A stretch of 10,299 nucleotides of DNA from CAYWTX01 sp964461295 (GTDB taxonomy: Bacteria; Planctomycetota; Phycisphaerae; SM23-33): assembly GCA_964461295.1 (NCBI GenBank), contig CAYWTX010000102.1, positions 1-10,299 on the forward strand. Reading direction: 5' to 3'. The notes below the pieces were generated by a model. It had not been told where the DNA came from. It saw only the letters and a list, made by a program, of their open reading frames with translations, and did no database searches. Made by a program: the position numbers and the translations under genes. Numbering within the stretch: the stretch's first letter is position 1; the number at the start of each line of letters is the position of its first letter. Shown piece after piece: positions 1-7,643 of this stretch.

Positions 1-1290
1 CCACACTTCGTTGGTCATCGCCCAACTCAAGTAGTAGTTGTCCGGGCAGAACAGCACACCGACCCGCGGGCGGTCGGGGCGGTACCCGCCCAGCACCGCC
101 GCGTTGCGGCGGATGGCCTCGGCCGTGCGACGAATGCCCCCGATCCGCTCGCCGGCCTGGCCGTCGCGCCCCGCCAGGCCCCCGGTCCCCGCCTCGCGGC
201 AGAATTTTTCATCACGCCACTGCCAGAAGATCACCGTCTGGTAGCCCCGGCTGAGCAGGTCGATCACCCATCGCCGTTGCGCCAGCGGATGCCCTTGCCG
301 GCTGCCCTTCCGCGCGCGGTAGCCCACCGAACTGCTGGATCCCTGAATCTCGCTGAACCACAGCATCCTGCCGCCCGCGGCCGCGGCGACCTCGTTGAAC
401 CGCGTGGCCACGTACGCAGGGTCCATCTGCTCGCCAAGGGGAAACGTGCTGGACCCCACGCCGTCAAGCACGTCGGCCATCTCCCAATCGTTGCCGCGGC
501 AGACGGGGCACTCCGGCAGCACCGGCGGCGTGTGGATCGTCGGCATCGGCCCGTGCGCGGTGATCGGCTGTCGCACGCCGCCCTCGCGGAGGGCGTCGTA
601 GCGCCAGCGGCAGTGCCGCGTCGCCCGCCACGACTGGTACCGGGCGAAGTCCATCATGTCGCTGAACGGCCCGCACGTTCGCTTGCCAGGCCGCACGTCC
701 TCCCAACTCGTGTAGCGGCGTTTCCACGCGGCGCTCACGCCGGCCAGGTCGCCGTATCGCCCGCGCAGCCACTGGCGGAAGTCGGCGATCGTGTGCCGGC
801 AGTAGCAGGTCAGGCCGTCGGCGTGGACGTTCCATCGAGTCTCGTTCCAGCAGTCCCAGCCGTGGATGTGCCCCTGCCCGCTGTAGCGGCGGGCGATGTC
901 CACGAGAAAGCCTCGCATCCGCCTCGCCGTGCCGGGATGGTCGAAGCACCCGCCCGGCGTAAGCCCGACGTTCACCTCCGCACGCGGCGTGGAGATCACC
1001 GGCCGGTCCAGGTGGTCCACCAGGCTGCAGTCCGGCTCGATGCGGTGAATCCAGAACGGCTGGACCTCCGCGACCGTGCTGAGGACGACCTTCAGGCTGC
1101 GGTCGCCCGCCAGGCGAACCAGTTCGTCGTAGTCGTCATAGTTGAACCCTCCGGGCTCGGGCTCGATCCAGCCCCAGACGCACCAAAGCTGGATGCCGTC
1201 CAGCCCCGCGTCACGAATGGCCGAGAGATCGTCGGCCCAGTGACGCCGGTCAGGGAACGGCGGACGGTAATACTGCACTCCAAGAAACAT
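1..1290 (-). CDS. Glycoside hydrolase family 42 (beta-galactosidase-like), 3' end missing
   Basis: The reading frame from ATG at 1290 stays open for 430 codons to base 1, so the C-terminus lies outside the window. GGGAG at 1298-1302 sits 7 bases before the ATG. The protein starts MFLGVQYYRPPFPDRRHW with no signal peptide, so a cytoplasmic enzyme is likely. It follows the GH42 TIM barrel: W-x-W-x-E-P-E-x-G near residues 38-47, the acid/base motif WNE with Glu150, and a nucleophile motif WFSEIQ with Glu314. This spacing resembles Thermus A4 beta-galactosidase (Glu141/Glu312, from memory). The trimerisation-type domain begins near residue 408. Of the four zinc cysteines known in some GH42 members, C115, C162 and C164 have counterparts, but the last is Thr167. 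GH42 enzymes release beta-galactosyl or alpha-L-arabinopyranosyl units; the substrate cannot be told here. It lies 136 bases downstream of the cytochrome gene on the same strand. Confidence 0.85.
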   Translation of the reverse strand, partial: MFLGVQYYRPPFPDRRHWADDLSAIRDAGLDGIQLWCVWGWIEPEPGGFNYDDYDELVRLAGDRSLKVVLSTVAEVQPFWIHRIEPDCSLVDHLDRPVISTPRAEVNVGLTPGGCFDHPGTARRMRGFLVDIARRYSGQGHIHGWDCWNETRWNVHADGLTCYCRHTIADFRQWLRGRYGDLAGVSAAWKRRYTSWEDVRPGKRTCGPFSDMMDFARYQSWRATRHCRWRYDALREGGVRQPITAHGPMPTIHTPPVLPECPVCRGNDWEMADVLDGVGSSTFPLGEQMDPAYVATRFNEVAAAAGGRMLWFSEIQGSSSSVGYRARKGSRQGHPLAQRRWVIDLLSRGYQTVIFWQWRDEKFCREAGTGGLAGRDGQAGERIGGIRRTAEAIRRNAAVLGGYRPDRPRVGVLFCPDNYYLSWAMTNEVW

Positions 1291-1369
1291 CAGTGATCTC
1301 CCGGCTTCCAGCGACAAGCCCCAACCTGTAAGAGCCGTCTGCAACGCCCAACCGCCCGGCCGGCAGAAG

Positions 1370-1415
1370 CCCCACTGCGCTACGGTTTCGCCGTCGCGTC
1401 CTGTAGCCACTGGGG
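1370..1415. repeat. Imperfect hairpin between the cytochrome and GH42 genes
   Basis: The left arm at 1370-1385 (CCCCACTGCGCTACGG) pairs with the right arm at 1400-1415 (CCTGTAGCCACTGGGG) around a 14-base loop. The pairing is 5 bp, one C-C mismatch, 2 bp, a one-base bulge, 5 bp, a one-base bulge, then 2 bp. It starts 12 bases past the cytochrome stop and lies about 80 bases before the GH42 start. No T-run follows on either strand, so it is not a classical intrinsic terminator. It could be an mRNA processing or stability element, an attenuator, or one copy of a dispersed palindromic repeat. Confidence 0.5.
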
Positions 1416-1426
1416 ATGGACGCGCG

Positions 1427-4342
1427 TCAATGCGACCGCAGCGGGCCGGGCCTGGACGGCGACGCCGGCGACCACCTAGGACGCGACGGGCCCGTCATCC
1501 ACTCCAGGTCGCGGCGGGGCGATTCCACCGCCTTCCTCACGGCCTCCTGCACCAGTTTCAGCACGGTCTGGTAGTCGGCGTCGGCTTTGTCGGCGTATGG
1601 CGCGGCCGCGCCGGCCGGGGCAACCCTGACCACGCACTTGCCGTCGCCGCCGCCGGCCTTGGCCAGCGGGGCCAGTAGGAACAGGCTCCGCGCCGGATCG
1701 CGAACGTCGATCCAATCCAGCCGCGACACCTCCGCGGGCTTGTGGCACGCGGCGCACTTCTGCTGCGCCGCCGCGATCTGCCCGGCCAGGGCCTTGTCGG
1801 CCGCCAGGTCGTACGCCGCCTTCGCTGGGCGTTTGTTCCAGAACCGGTCGTGGTAGACGCAGTTGACGTCGATCCACGTCACCAGGCGGATCCAGTCCTC
1901 CCGGCTGAACTGGACCCGCTTGGCGTGCGCCTCGCTCTTGAGCACCTTCACCAGTTTGCTGGCGTGCGAGCCGTACTGCATCGGCAGGGTGACATCGGCG
2001 TTGCTGTTCTTGTTGCAGATGGCCAGCAGACCGCGCTTGCGGTCCACCAGGCTGTCGTACGCCACGTTGTGGTTGGCGGTCAGCCCGCCGAACAGGTCCA
2101 ACCCCCCCGCCGGCTTGGCCCCGCTGTGGCAGCCGATACAGAGCTTGTCCAGCACCGGTTGCACGTGCCGCAGGAAGTTGATCGTGTCGCCGCCCCAGGG
2201 CGGCGGCGTCAGGTCCGCCGGCGCCTTCGCCCGCCCGAACGGCTCGGGATCGACCATCGTCGCGGCGATCGCCTTCGTCTCGTGGCAGCCGACGCAGCCC
2301 CGCACCTCGCCCGGCTGGAAACTGATGAACGACCGCATGCGGCGCAACTCCATGTGGTTGGCGTCCAGGAGCTGGAAGTACATCGACTGGTCGGCCGGCA
2401 CGCGGAACAGGGCCTTGCCGTCGCCGTCCAGCGGCACGGTGCCCAGCACTCGCACCGGGTTCCAGTTCAGACCCGTTGCCTTGGCGTCGCGCTCGTAGCG
2501 GAAGCCGCCGTGTTCCTTGTCGTACGGCCAGCCCAGCCCCTGCGAGACGCGGAGGTACTTTGCGAGGCCGAGGTCCACTCCGGCCACGCCGTCCCCGGCC
2601 CGGCTGACGGAGCAGACGGCGTGGTCCTTCCTCAGGTCGATCATCTCCGGCAGCACCGGCGGCCGGGGGCGCGCCCGCAGCGGGATGGGTTCGAAGCTGG
2701 AGATCGCCGCGTCGCGGAAGAGCAGTTCCTTATTGCCGAATACGTCAATGAGATAAACGCCGAAGCCGGCGGGCTCGGTCTGCTTGTTGCCGTGGGAGTA
2801 GCAGCACAGGAAGAACTTGCCCGACCCCGCCCCGCTGCCGGGATCGCCCAGCGCCCACGGGTGCGAGTAGAACCCGCCCGCGTCGCGCACGCCGCCCTCG
2901 GCCACGGGCGCCCCGGCCATCGGGCCTTCGGGGTTCCTCGCCCCCGGCGTGACGATGGCAATGCCGTTGGCGTCGTTGGTCCCCACGTGCGGATCGATGA
3001 TGCACAGCGGGCCGATCGGCAGCGTGTGGTGGCCGGTCGCGATGGCGACGAGCTTGTGGCTGCCGGGGATCGACCGCGTCTCTTCCAGCGCCCACGGCGC
3101 GTTCATGTGCTGCTTGAACAGGGCGTCCGCCCACGTGCCGTCCGGGCGGATCGTCCAGATCGACTGGATCGGCGCCCAGCCGCGCTCCTGGTACTCCCAG
3201 CGCGTGTACGCCACCTGGCCGTCGTCGAGCGCGTGCGGCAGGTAGTCGCCGTCCTTGGTCACGCTCATGCGGCGTATCTCGCCGCCGTCGGGCTTGATCA
3301 CGTACAGGTTCGTCGATGTCTCGTCCTTGTTCCACTCGTTGCATTGCAGCGAAAAGCCGCATCGGTCCGAAACAAAGCAGATGTTGCCGCTGGGCAGATA
3401 CGTCGGGTCCAGGTCGCTCCACATCTCGTGGTCGGTGAGCTGCCGCAGGCCGCTGCCATCCACGTTCATCTCGAAGATGTGGATCGGCTCCTCGCTCAGC
3501 CGCACGTCGTGCCCCATGCGCCCCGGGAAGCCCGCCGGCGGCTGGCCCGTGCGGCTGCGAGCGTAGCCGAACACGATGCGGCTGCCGTCCCACCACAGGT
3601 CCATGCCATGCACGTGTCCCGGCCCCAGCGCCCCGTTGAGCAGGTGGCGCACGCTCTGGCCGCTCCCGTCCGCGCTGAACGGATTGCTCAGCACGCACAT
3701 GTCCCCCCCGGGGCGCGAGACCCACGGCATGTGGTTCAGGCACACGTCGGGGTACGTCTCCTGCGTGAATCGCTTCATGAACAGCAGCTTGTCGAACTTC
3801 AGCAGCGGGTTGGCCAGCGCCAGCCGCCGCACCGCCCAGCGGACTCTCAGGTACAGCCCCTTCCGAGCCTCGACATCCGCGTCGGCCTTCATCGCGGCCA
3901 GTTCCCTGGCGAGAGCGTCCAGTTCTCCCTCGGCCGCGGCGGTGTCCAGGCCGAACGCGCCTCGCAGTTCGGCCGCGAGTTTCCGCCCGCGATCGAGGAA
4001 GTCGGCGGCGGGAAACGCGGTCACAGTCGCGGGCGTCTGCGTCGGAACGGCGCGGCCCTGTTGGCCCTTCGCTTTGTCGGGCGCCGGCAACTTGTTCCAC
4101 GCCTCGGCCTGCCGGAGCCAATCGGCTTCGATGCTCTGGCGCACGGCCCCCGCGTCCAGGGCCTCATCGCGCGGGTCGGCCTTGGCCGGAACGGGCGGCA
4201 GGCCGCCAGCGCCGCCAACCGAAGGCGTCTGGGCCCGCGCGATGAGAAGCGGAAGCAGCATGGCCGCCGGCGCGCAAACCGCAACAGCCGCGAAGCGGAC
4301 CCACGGGACGCCGCCCGTGGGCTTGGCCGGAAGATCCGTCAT
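1427..4342 (-). CDS. HZS-alpha-like triheme c-type cytochrome with TolB-type beta-propeller
   Basis: A 971-residue exported protein. A hydrophobic segment at about residues 16-36, followed by ARAQTP, looks like a signal peptide or anchor. A helical region (about 110-190) ends in a NPLLKFDKLLFMKRF-type motif. A TolB/WD40-like propeller covers about 200-550, with blade strings such as HIFEMNVDGSGLRQLT and LYVIKPDGGEIRRMS. A hydrazine synthase alpha middle-type domain covers about 625-690 (VPLDGDGKALFRVPAD, then RRMRSFISFQPGE). The three CxxCH heme sites are C683-H687, C735-H739 and C863-H867. The last 20 or so residues are low-complexity. In anammox HZS-alpha the corresponding first heme is bound by a tyrosine four residues after the CxxCH histidine (from memory); here that residue is Ala691. 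This argues for electron transfer or another redox reaction, not hydrazine synthesis. The ATG overlaps the argH stop (ATGA), and GAGGA at 4350-4354 is its ribosome site. The role in the cell is unknown. Confidence 0.85.
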   Translation of the reverse strand: MTDLPAKPTGGVPWVRFAAVAVCAPAAMLLPLLIARAQTPSVGGAGGLPPVPAKADPRDEALDAGAVRQSIEADWLRQAEAWNKLPAPDKAKGQQGRAVPTQTPATVTAFPAADFLDRGRKLAAELRGAFGLDTAAAEGELDALARELAAMKADADVEARKGLYLRVRWAVRRLALANPLLKFDKLLFMKRFTQETYPDVCLNHMPWVSRPGGDMCVLSNPFSADGSGQSVRHLLNGALGPGHVHGMDLWWDGSRIVFGYARSRTGQPPAGFPGRMGHDVRLSEEPIHIFEMNVDGSGLRQLTDHEMWSDLDPTYLPSGNICFVSDRCGFSLQCNEWNKDETSTNLYVIKPDGGEIRRMSVTKDGDYLPHALDDGQVAYTRWEYQERGWAPIQSIWTIRPDGTWADALFKQHMNAPWALEETRSIPGSHKLVAIATGHHTLPIGPLCIIDPHVGTNDANGIAIVTPGARNPEGPMAGAPVAEGGVRDAGGFYSHPWALGDPGSGAGSGKFFLCCYSHGNKQTEPAGFGVYLIDVFGNKELLFRDAAISSFEPIPLRARPRPPVLPEMIDLRKDHAVCSVSRAGDGVAGVDLGLAKYLRVSQGLGWPYDKEHGGFRYERDAKATGLNWNPVRVLGTVPLDGDGKALFRVPADQSMYFQLLDANHMELRRMRSFISFQPGEVRGCVGCHETKAIAATMVDPEPFGRAKAPADLTPPPWGGDTINFLRHVQPVLDKLCIGCHSGAKPAGGLDLFGGLTANHNVAYDSLVDRKRGLLAICNKNSNADVTLPMQYGSHASKLVKVLKSEAHAKRVQFSREDWIRLVTWIDVNCVYHDRFWNKRPAKAAYDLAADKALAGQIAAAQQKCAACHKPAEVSRLDWIDVRDPARSLFLLAPLAKAGGGDGKCVVRVAPAGAAAPYADKADADYQTVLKLVQEAVRKAVESPRRDLEWMTGPSRPRWSPASPSRPGPLRSH

Positions 4343-5727
4343 CTCAGTTTCCTCTTCCAGAACGATAGTTGCTTGCGAAGTTGCCTCGGGCCGCCCGAAC
4401 CATCGGACTCATAGTGTTGAACGACGTTCTTTGCCCCCAGTCGCTCGCGAACGTCTTTCTCGAACGCCGGGCAGGCGGCCTTGAGCCGCTCCAGCGACAG
4501 CCCGGCCAGCGCCACGCCCGCGTCCTCGGCCTGGCGAACCAGCGTCCCCACGACGCCGTGCGCATGCCGGAACGCAACGCCCTTGCCCACCAGGTATTCC
4601 GCCATCGCCGTCGCGTCGAGGAACCCCGACTCCAGGCCCGCCTCGATTCGCCCCGGGCGAAAGTTCGTCGTCGACGCGATCCCCGCGGCCACCGCCAGCG
4701 ACTGCCGCATCGCCGCCACGGCAGGGAAGATCATCCGCTTGTCGTCCTGCAAGTCGCGGTTGTACGCCAACGGCAGGCCCTTCAGCAGCGTGAGCATGCC
4801 GGTCAGACATCCGATGGCCGTGGCCGACTTGCCGCGGATCAGCTCCAGCGTGTCGGGGTTCTTCTTCTGCGGCATCATCGAGCTGGACGTGCAGTAGGCA
4901 TCGCTGAGTTCGACGAAGCCGAACTCCGTCGTCGCGTAGAGGATCCAGTCCTCCGCCCAGCGGCTGAGATGCACGGCCAGCATCGCGCAGCAGAAGCACA
5001 GCTCGGCGAGGAAGTCGCGGTCGCTGGTGGCGTCGATGCTGTTGCGGGCGACCCGCGGGAAGGCGAGCAGTTCGGCCGTGCGGGCGCGGTCCAGCGGCAG
5101 GCTGGTGCCCGCGACGGCCCCACAGCCCAGCGGGCAGACGTCGACGCGTTTGCGGCAGTCGGCCAGGCGCTCGGCGTCGCGCTGGAGCATCTCGACGTAC
5201 GCCAGCACGGCGTGCCCGGCGAGCACGGGCTGCGCTCGCTGCATGTGCGTGTAGGCGGGCATGACAGTCTGCCCGGCCCGCACGGCCAGGCCCACCAGCG
5301 CCCGCTGAACGGCCGTGATCCGGGCGGCCAGGTCGTCGGCGGCGTCGCGCGCCCACAGCCGCAGGTCCAGGGCGACCTGGTCGTTGCGGCTTCGCCCGGT
5401 GTGAAGCTTGCGCCCCGGCTCGCCGATGCGGTCGATCAGCGCCTTTTCGACCACCATGTGGATGTCTTCGAGCTGGATCGGCATGGGCAGCTTGCCCGCC
5501 TCGATGTCGCCGGCGATGGCGAGCAGCCCGTCGCGGATGGCCGCGAACTCCCCGCGGGTGAGCATGCCGATCTCGGAGAGCATCTCGGCGTGGGCGACGG
5601 ATCCGGCGATGTCGTAGGGGTACAGCGCCTGGTCCACGTCGAGCGAAGCGACGAGCTGCGCGGCGGCCTCGTCGGCCTCGGCGGTGAGCCGGTGCTGCCA
5701 ACTCTTGGCGGTCTTCGGCTGAGCCAT
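4339..5727 (-). CDS. argH: Argininosuccinate lyase
   Basis: A cytoplasmic enzyme that cleaves argininosuccinate to arginine and fumarate, the last step of arginine synthesis. The 462-residue length from ATG 5727 matches the family (E. coli about 457). Visible motifs are HTGRSRNDQVALDLRLW at 109-125, MPAYTHMQRAQPVLAGH at 156-172, and the fumarase/aspartase superfamily signature SSSMMPQKKNPD at 281-292 on the mobile catalytic loop (Ser282/Ser283). The usual glycine of GSSxMPQKKN is Ser281, a mild variation. The frame also opens at an ATG at 5781, but that codon lies in the likely -35 box and would add a proline-rich tail. The start at 5727 has GGAAGGAG 10 bases upstream. It is the first gene of the leftward unit, and its TGA overlaps the ATG of the cytochrome gene, so the two are probably co-translated. 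No other arginine gene is visible. Confidence 0.96.
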   Translation of the reverse strand: MAQPKTAKSWQHRLTAEADEAAAQLVASLDVDQALYPYDIAGSVAHAEMLSEIGMLTRGEFAAIRDGLLAIAGDIEAGKLPMPIQLEDIHMVVEKALIDRIGEPGRKLHTGRSRNDQVALDLRLWARDAADDLAARITAVQRALVGLAVRAGQTVMPAYTHMQRAQPVLAGHAVLAYVEMLQRDAERLADCRKRVDVCPLGCGAVAGTSLPLDRARTAELLAFPRVARNSIDATSDRDFLAELCFCCAMLAVHLSRWAEDWILYATTEFGFVELSDAYCTSSSMMPQKKNPDTLELIRGKSATAIGCLTGMLTLLKGLPLAYNRDLQDDKRMIFPAVAAMRQSLAVAAGIASTTNFRPGRIEAGLESGFLDATAMAEYLVGKGVAFRHAHGVVGTLVRQAEDAGVALAGLSLERLKAACPAFEKDVRERLGAKNVVQHYESDGSGGPRQLRKQLSFWKRKLR

Positions 5728-5737
5728 AGCAGGGGTG

Positions 5738-5745
5738 CTCCTTCC
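5738..5745 (-). promoter_or_regulatory. argH ribosome binding site that fixes the start
   Basis: GGAAGGAG on the minus strand lies 10 bases before the ATG at 5727. It supports this start over the in-frame ATG at 5781, which has no comparable site and overlaps the promoter. Confidence 0.7.
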
Positions 5746-5752
5746 AGCGATG

Positions 5753-5781
5753 ATACTAGGCGGCGGGGGCGGGCGGGTCAA
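5753..5781 (-). promoter_or_regulatory. sigma70-type promoter of argH
   Basis: On the minus strand TTGACC (5776-5781, 5 of 6 to consensus) is followed after exactly 17 bases by TAGTAT (5753-5758, 4 of 6). Transcription would begin near 5746, giving a leader of about 20 bases before the argH ATG. It probably drives argH, the cytochrome and perhaps GH42. Confidence 0.6.
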
Positions 5782-5820
5782 CGGCGGGCGTCGGCTTCCG
5801 GCTCCCCCCCGACCAGGCCG

Positions 5821-5849
5821 TTGCGGGCGATTGTCGCCGGACCTACAGT
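5821..5849 (+). promoter_or_regulatory. Putative promoter of the PL11-like gene
   Basis: TTGCGG (5821-5826) and TACAGT (5844-5849) are separated by exactly 17 bases. The matches are modest (3 of 6 and 4 of 6), but the position predicts a start of transcription near 5856 and a leader of about 21 bases before GTG 5877. It is back to back with the argH promoter in a 149-base divergent spacer. Confidence 0.4.
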
Positions 5850-5864
5850 ATGCGGTATGGGTTC

Positions 5865-5870
5865 GGAGGA
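5865..5870 (+). promoter_or_regulatory. Ribosome binding site that fixes the GTG start
   Basis: GGAGGA lies 6 bases before GTG 5877. Using the in-frame ATG at 5850 would put this site inside the coding region and place the start codon directly behind the -10 box, so GTG 5877 is preferred. Confidence 0.75.
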
Positions 5871-5876
5871 CATTGC

Positions 5877-7259
5877 GTGAGCGACGTGCATCTCCAGACC
5901 GTCGCGCAGTGGGACGTAGGCTCGCCCATCGGGCAGTGCCGCGCCGTCCCCGTCCGCCTCGGGCCTTCCGGGCCGGACGCCATCCTCGCCATCTACTCGG
6001 CCGACTTCGACATCGACCCCTCGCACGAGATGTTCTTCTTCCCGTCGGGCACGCTGAAGATGGCCCTGTTCACGCACGCCGGCGAGCTGCTGTGGCGGCG
6101 TGACCTCGGCCCCGGCGTGGTCCCCGGCGTGTGGTTCTGCCCGGTCTTCCCGTTCGACCTCGACGGCGACGGCTGCGACGAGATCTGGTTCGTCGACAAT
6201 GAGGACCCCCGCCACCCGCTGAGCAAGCGATCCCGCCGCCTGGCCTGCCTCGACGGGCGGACCGGCGCGCTCCTGGGGCGATGGCCCTGGCCCGACCGCA
6301 ACCGCCGCCAGCAGGAACTGTCGTTCATGTACCGCGACTTCATCCTGGGCGGATACGTCCGCGGCCAGGGCGTGCTCGTCACCGCCCAGGGGACGTATCT
6401 CGACATGTTCCTCCAGGGCTGGCGCGCCGACATGACCGCCCGCTGGGAGGCCGACATCCTCCGCGTCGGCGACAACCGCGGCGCCGCCGGCAGCCACATG
6501 TGCGCCGTGGGCGACCTGAACGGCGACGACGTGGACGAGGTGCTCTGGGGCGAGCGGTCGATCGACCTCGGTTCCGGCGCGCAGCTCTTCTGCGCCGATT
6601 GCCCCGCCTACCACGGCCATTCCGACATCGTGCAGCCGGTACTGGACTGGTCCAGCGGCCAATGGAGCATCTACACCGCCCGTGAGAGCCACCCCGAGGC
6701 GGTCCCGCGCGTGGTGATGTACGACTCCCGCGGGCGGCGGCTGTGGGGCGACGTTGACGGCGGCCACGTGGACATGGGCTGGGTCGCGCGGGCACAGGGC
6801 TGCCGCGGGCGCCTCGCCTGGGCGGCCCGGATCGGCGCAAAGGCCTGCGGGCCCGACGGCCGCTCGCACGAGTGGGTGGAGGAGTTCTTCTTCGACGCGG
6901 CCGACGGGCGGCGCCTGGAGCGAGGCTTCTCCGCCTACCGCACGCTGCCGGTGGACCTGGACGGCGACGGCTTCCACGAACTGGTCCGCGGCATGCCCTC
7001 CGGCGACGGCGAGGTCATGGACACCGCGGGGCGGACGCTGGGCAGCGTCGGCGCCCCGACGGCCATGGCATGCAAGTTCCTCGACCGCCCGGGCGAGCAC
7101 CTGCTGAGTTACCACGGCGACGGCACGCTCCGCGTCTGGGCCGACGCCAATGCGGCCGACTCACCCGCCGCCCTGGCCCGCTACGCCCACCCCTTCTACC
7201 GCCGCAACCGCGTCCTGACGGCCACGGGGTACAACATGGTCAACCTCGGCGGAGTCTGA
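5877..7259 (+). CDS. PL11 (rhamnogalacturonan lyase)-like / FG-GAP beta-propeller protein
   Basis: A 460-residue protein from GTG 5877 without a signal peptide or membrane segment. It carries calcium-binding Dx[DN]GDx motifs typical of FG-GAP/VCBS and PL11 propellers: DLDGDG at 94-99, DLNGDD at 213-218 and DLDGDG at 360-365. The stretch at about 210-300 (DLNGDDVDEVLWGERSIDLG, then HGHSDIVQPV, then RRLWGDVDGGHVDMGW) follows the order of motifs I associate with the C-terminal propeller of family 11 rhamnogalacturonan lyases: a DGDGxDEI repeat, an IDxDG turn, an xHGDxxHV motif and a TGxxxW...DxGR motif. PL11 enzymes cut the rhamnogalacturonan I backbone by beta-elimination. At 460 residues it is shorter than typical PL11 enzymes (about 600), and I did not verify catalytic residues, so lyase activity is inference. 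It could also be a non-catalytic sugar-binding propeller. It diverges from argH. Confidence 0.65.
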   Translation: MSDVHLQTVAQWDVGSPIGQCRAVPVRLGPSGPDAILAIYSADFDIDPSHEMFFFPSGTLKMALFTHAGELLWRRDLGPGVVPGVWFCPVFPFDLDGDGCDEIWFVDNEDPRHPLSKRSRRLACLDGRTGALLGRWPWPDRNRRQQELSFMYRDFILGGYVRGQGVLVTAQGTYLDMFLQGWRADMTARWEADILRVGDNRGAAGSHMCAVGDLNGDDVDEVLWGERSIDLGSGAQLFCADCPAYHGHSDIVQPVLDWSSGQWSIYTARESHPEAVPRVVMYDSRGRRLWGDVDGGHVDMGWVARAQGCRGRLAWAARIGAKACGPDGRSHEWVEEFFFDAADGRRLERGFSAYRTLPVDLDGDGFHELVRGMPSGDGEVMDTAGRTLGSVGAPTAMACKFLDRPGEHLLSYHGDGTLRVWADANAADSPAALARYAHPFYRRNRVLTATGYNMVNLGGV

Positions 7260-7381
7260 AAGGCGGCCGGGGAACGACCGACGACGGGCGGGAGCATGGC
7301 CGGGGTCCGGCGTTCCCAGGGAAGGCGACGGCTGTCCCGCCCCTCCCCGGCTCGCCTCCGCCCGTTTCCGCCTTCGTCTTA

Positions 7382-7468
7382 CCGATGCGGGATCGGTTGA
7401 ACCGCGCGCCAGATCGCGGCCGCCTCGCCCCGTCCAGACCAGTCCACGCCACCAACCGCGATCCGGTG
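7382..7468 (-). pseudogene. Possible DUF429 N-terminal fragment
   Basis: One minus-strand frame reads HRIAVGGVDWSGRGEAAAIW followed by RAVQPIPHR and a TAA at 7379-7381. This resembles the start of DUF429 proteins (RNase H-fold predicted nucleases), which begin with a pattern like VVGVDFSGA..AG..IWLA. Only about 29 residues fit. No start codon with a ribosome site precedes it, and none of the other minus frames continues the family recognisably. It could be a decayed remnant, or a chance resemblance in GC-rich DNA. Confidence 0.2.
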
Positions 7469-7643
7469 CGCCGTCGTACTGATGCCGCATCGGCGAAGTG
7501 ACGTCGGCGGCAATCTGGGCAAACTGCGAAGACTGCGCAGGTCATGGCCGAGGCCAAGGCCCGCAACGCGGACGTGCGGACGACGTGAGCGCCCAGCCAG
7601 GCGAGGTCGGGCTCCGGTTCGGCCTTGCGTTCGTCGCACACGC

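Noticed and set aside
277..1296. 339-codon plus-strand open frame
   Set aside because: It is antisense to the GH42 gene; the minus frame holds both GH42 glutamates and a ribosome site.
1742..4414. 890-codon plus-strand open frame
   Set aside because: It lies opposite the cytochrome gene, is rich in Arg, Ala, Val and His, and has no family motif. The minus-strand frame has heme motifs and domains, so this is a GC-driven antisense frame.
4369..5880. 503-codon plus-strand open frame
   Set aside because: It is the antisense of argH, whose identity is certain; composition is Arg/His/Val-rich with no motif.
5778..7115. 445-codon minus-strand open frame
   Set aside because: It is antisense to the PL11-like gene and shows no recognisable domain.
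7270..7317. Intrinsic terminator after the PL11-like gene
   Set aside because: The inverted pair is real but the loop is long and no T-run follows on the plus strand.
7382..7410. T-arm-like GGTTCAACC on the minus strand
   Set aside because: The flanking bases do not form a 5 bp T-stem and no acceptor or anticodon arm follows, so it is not a tRNA.
7240..7641. 133-codon minus-strand frame in the spacer
   Set aside because: It has no ribosome site, no recognised family and a low-complexity C-terminus, and it runs into the end of the PL11-like gene.
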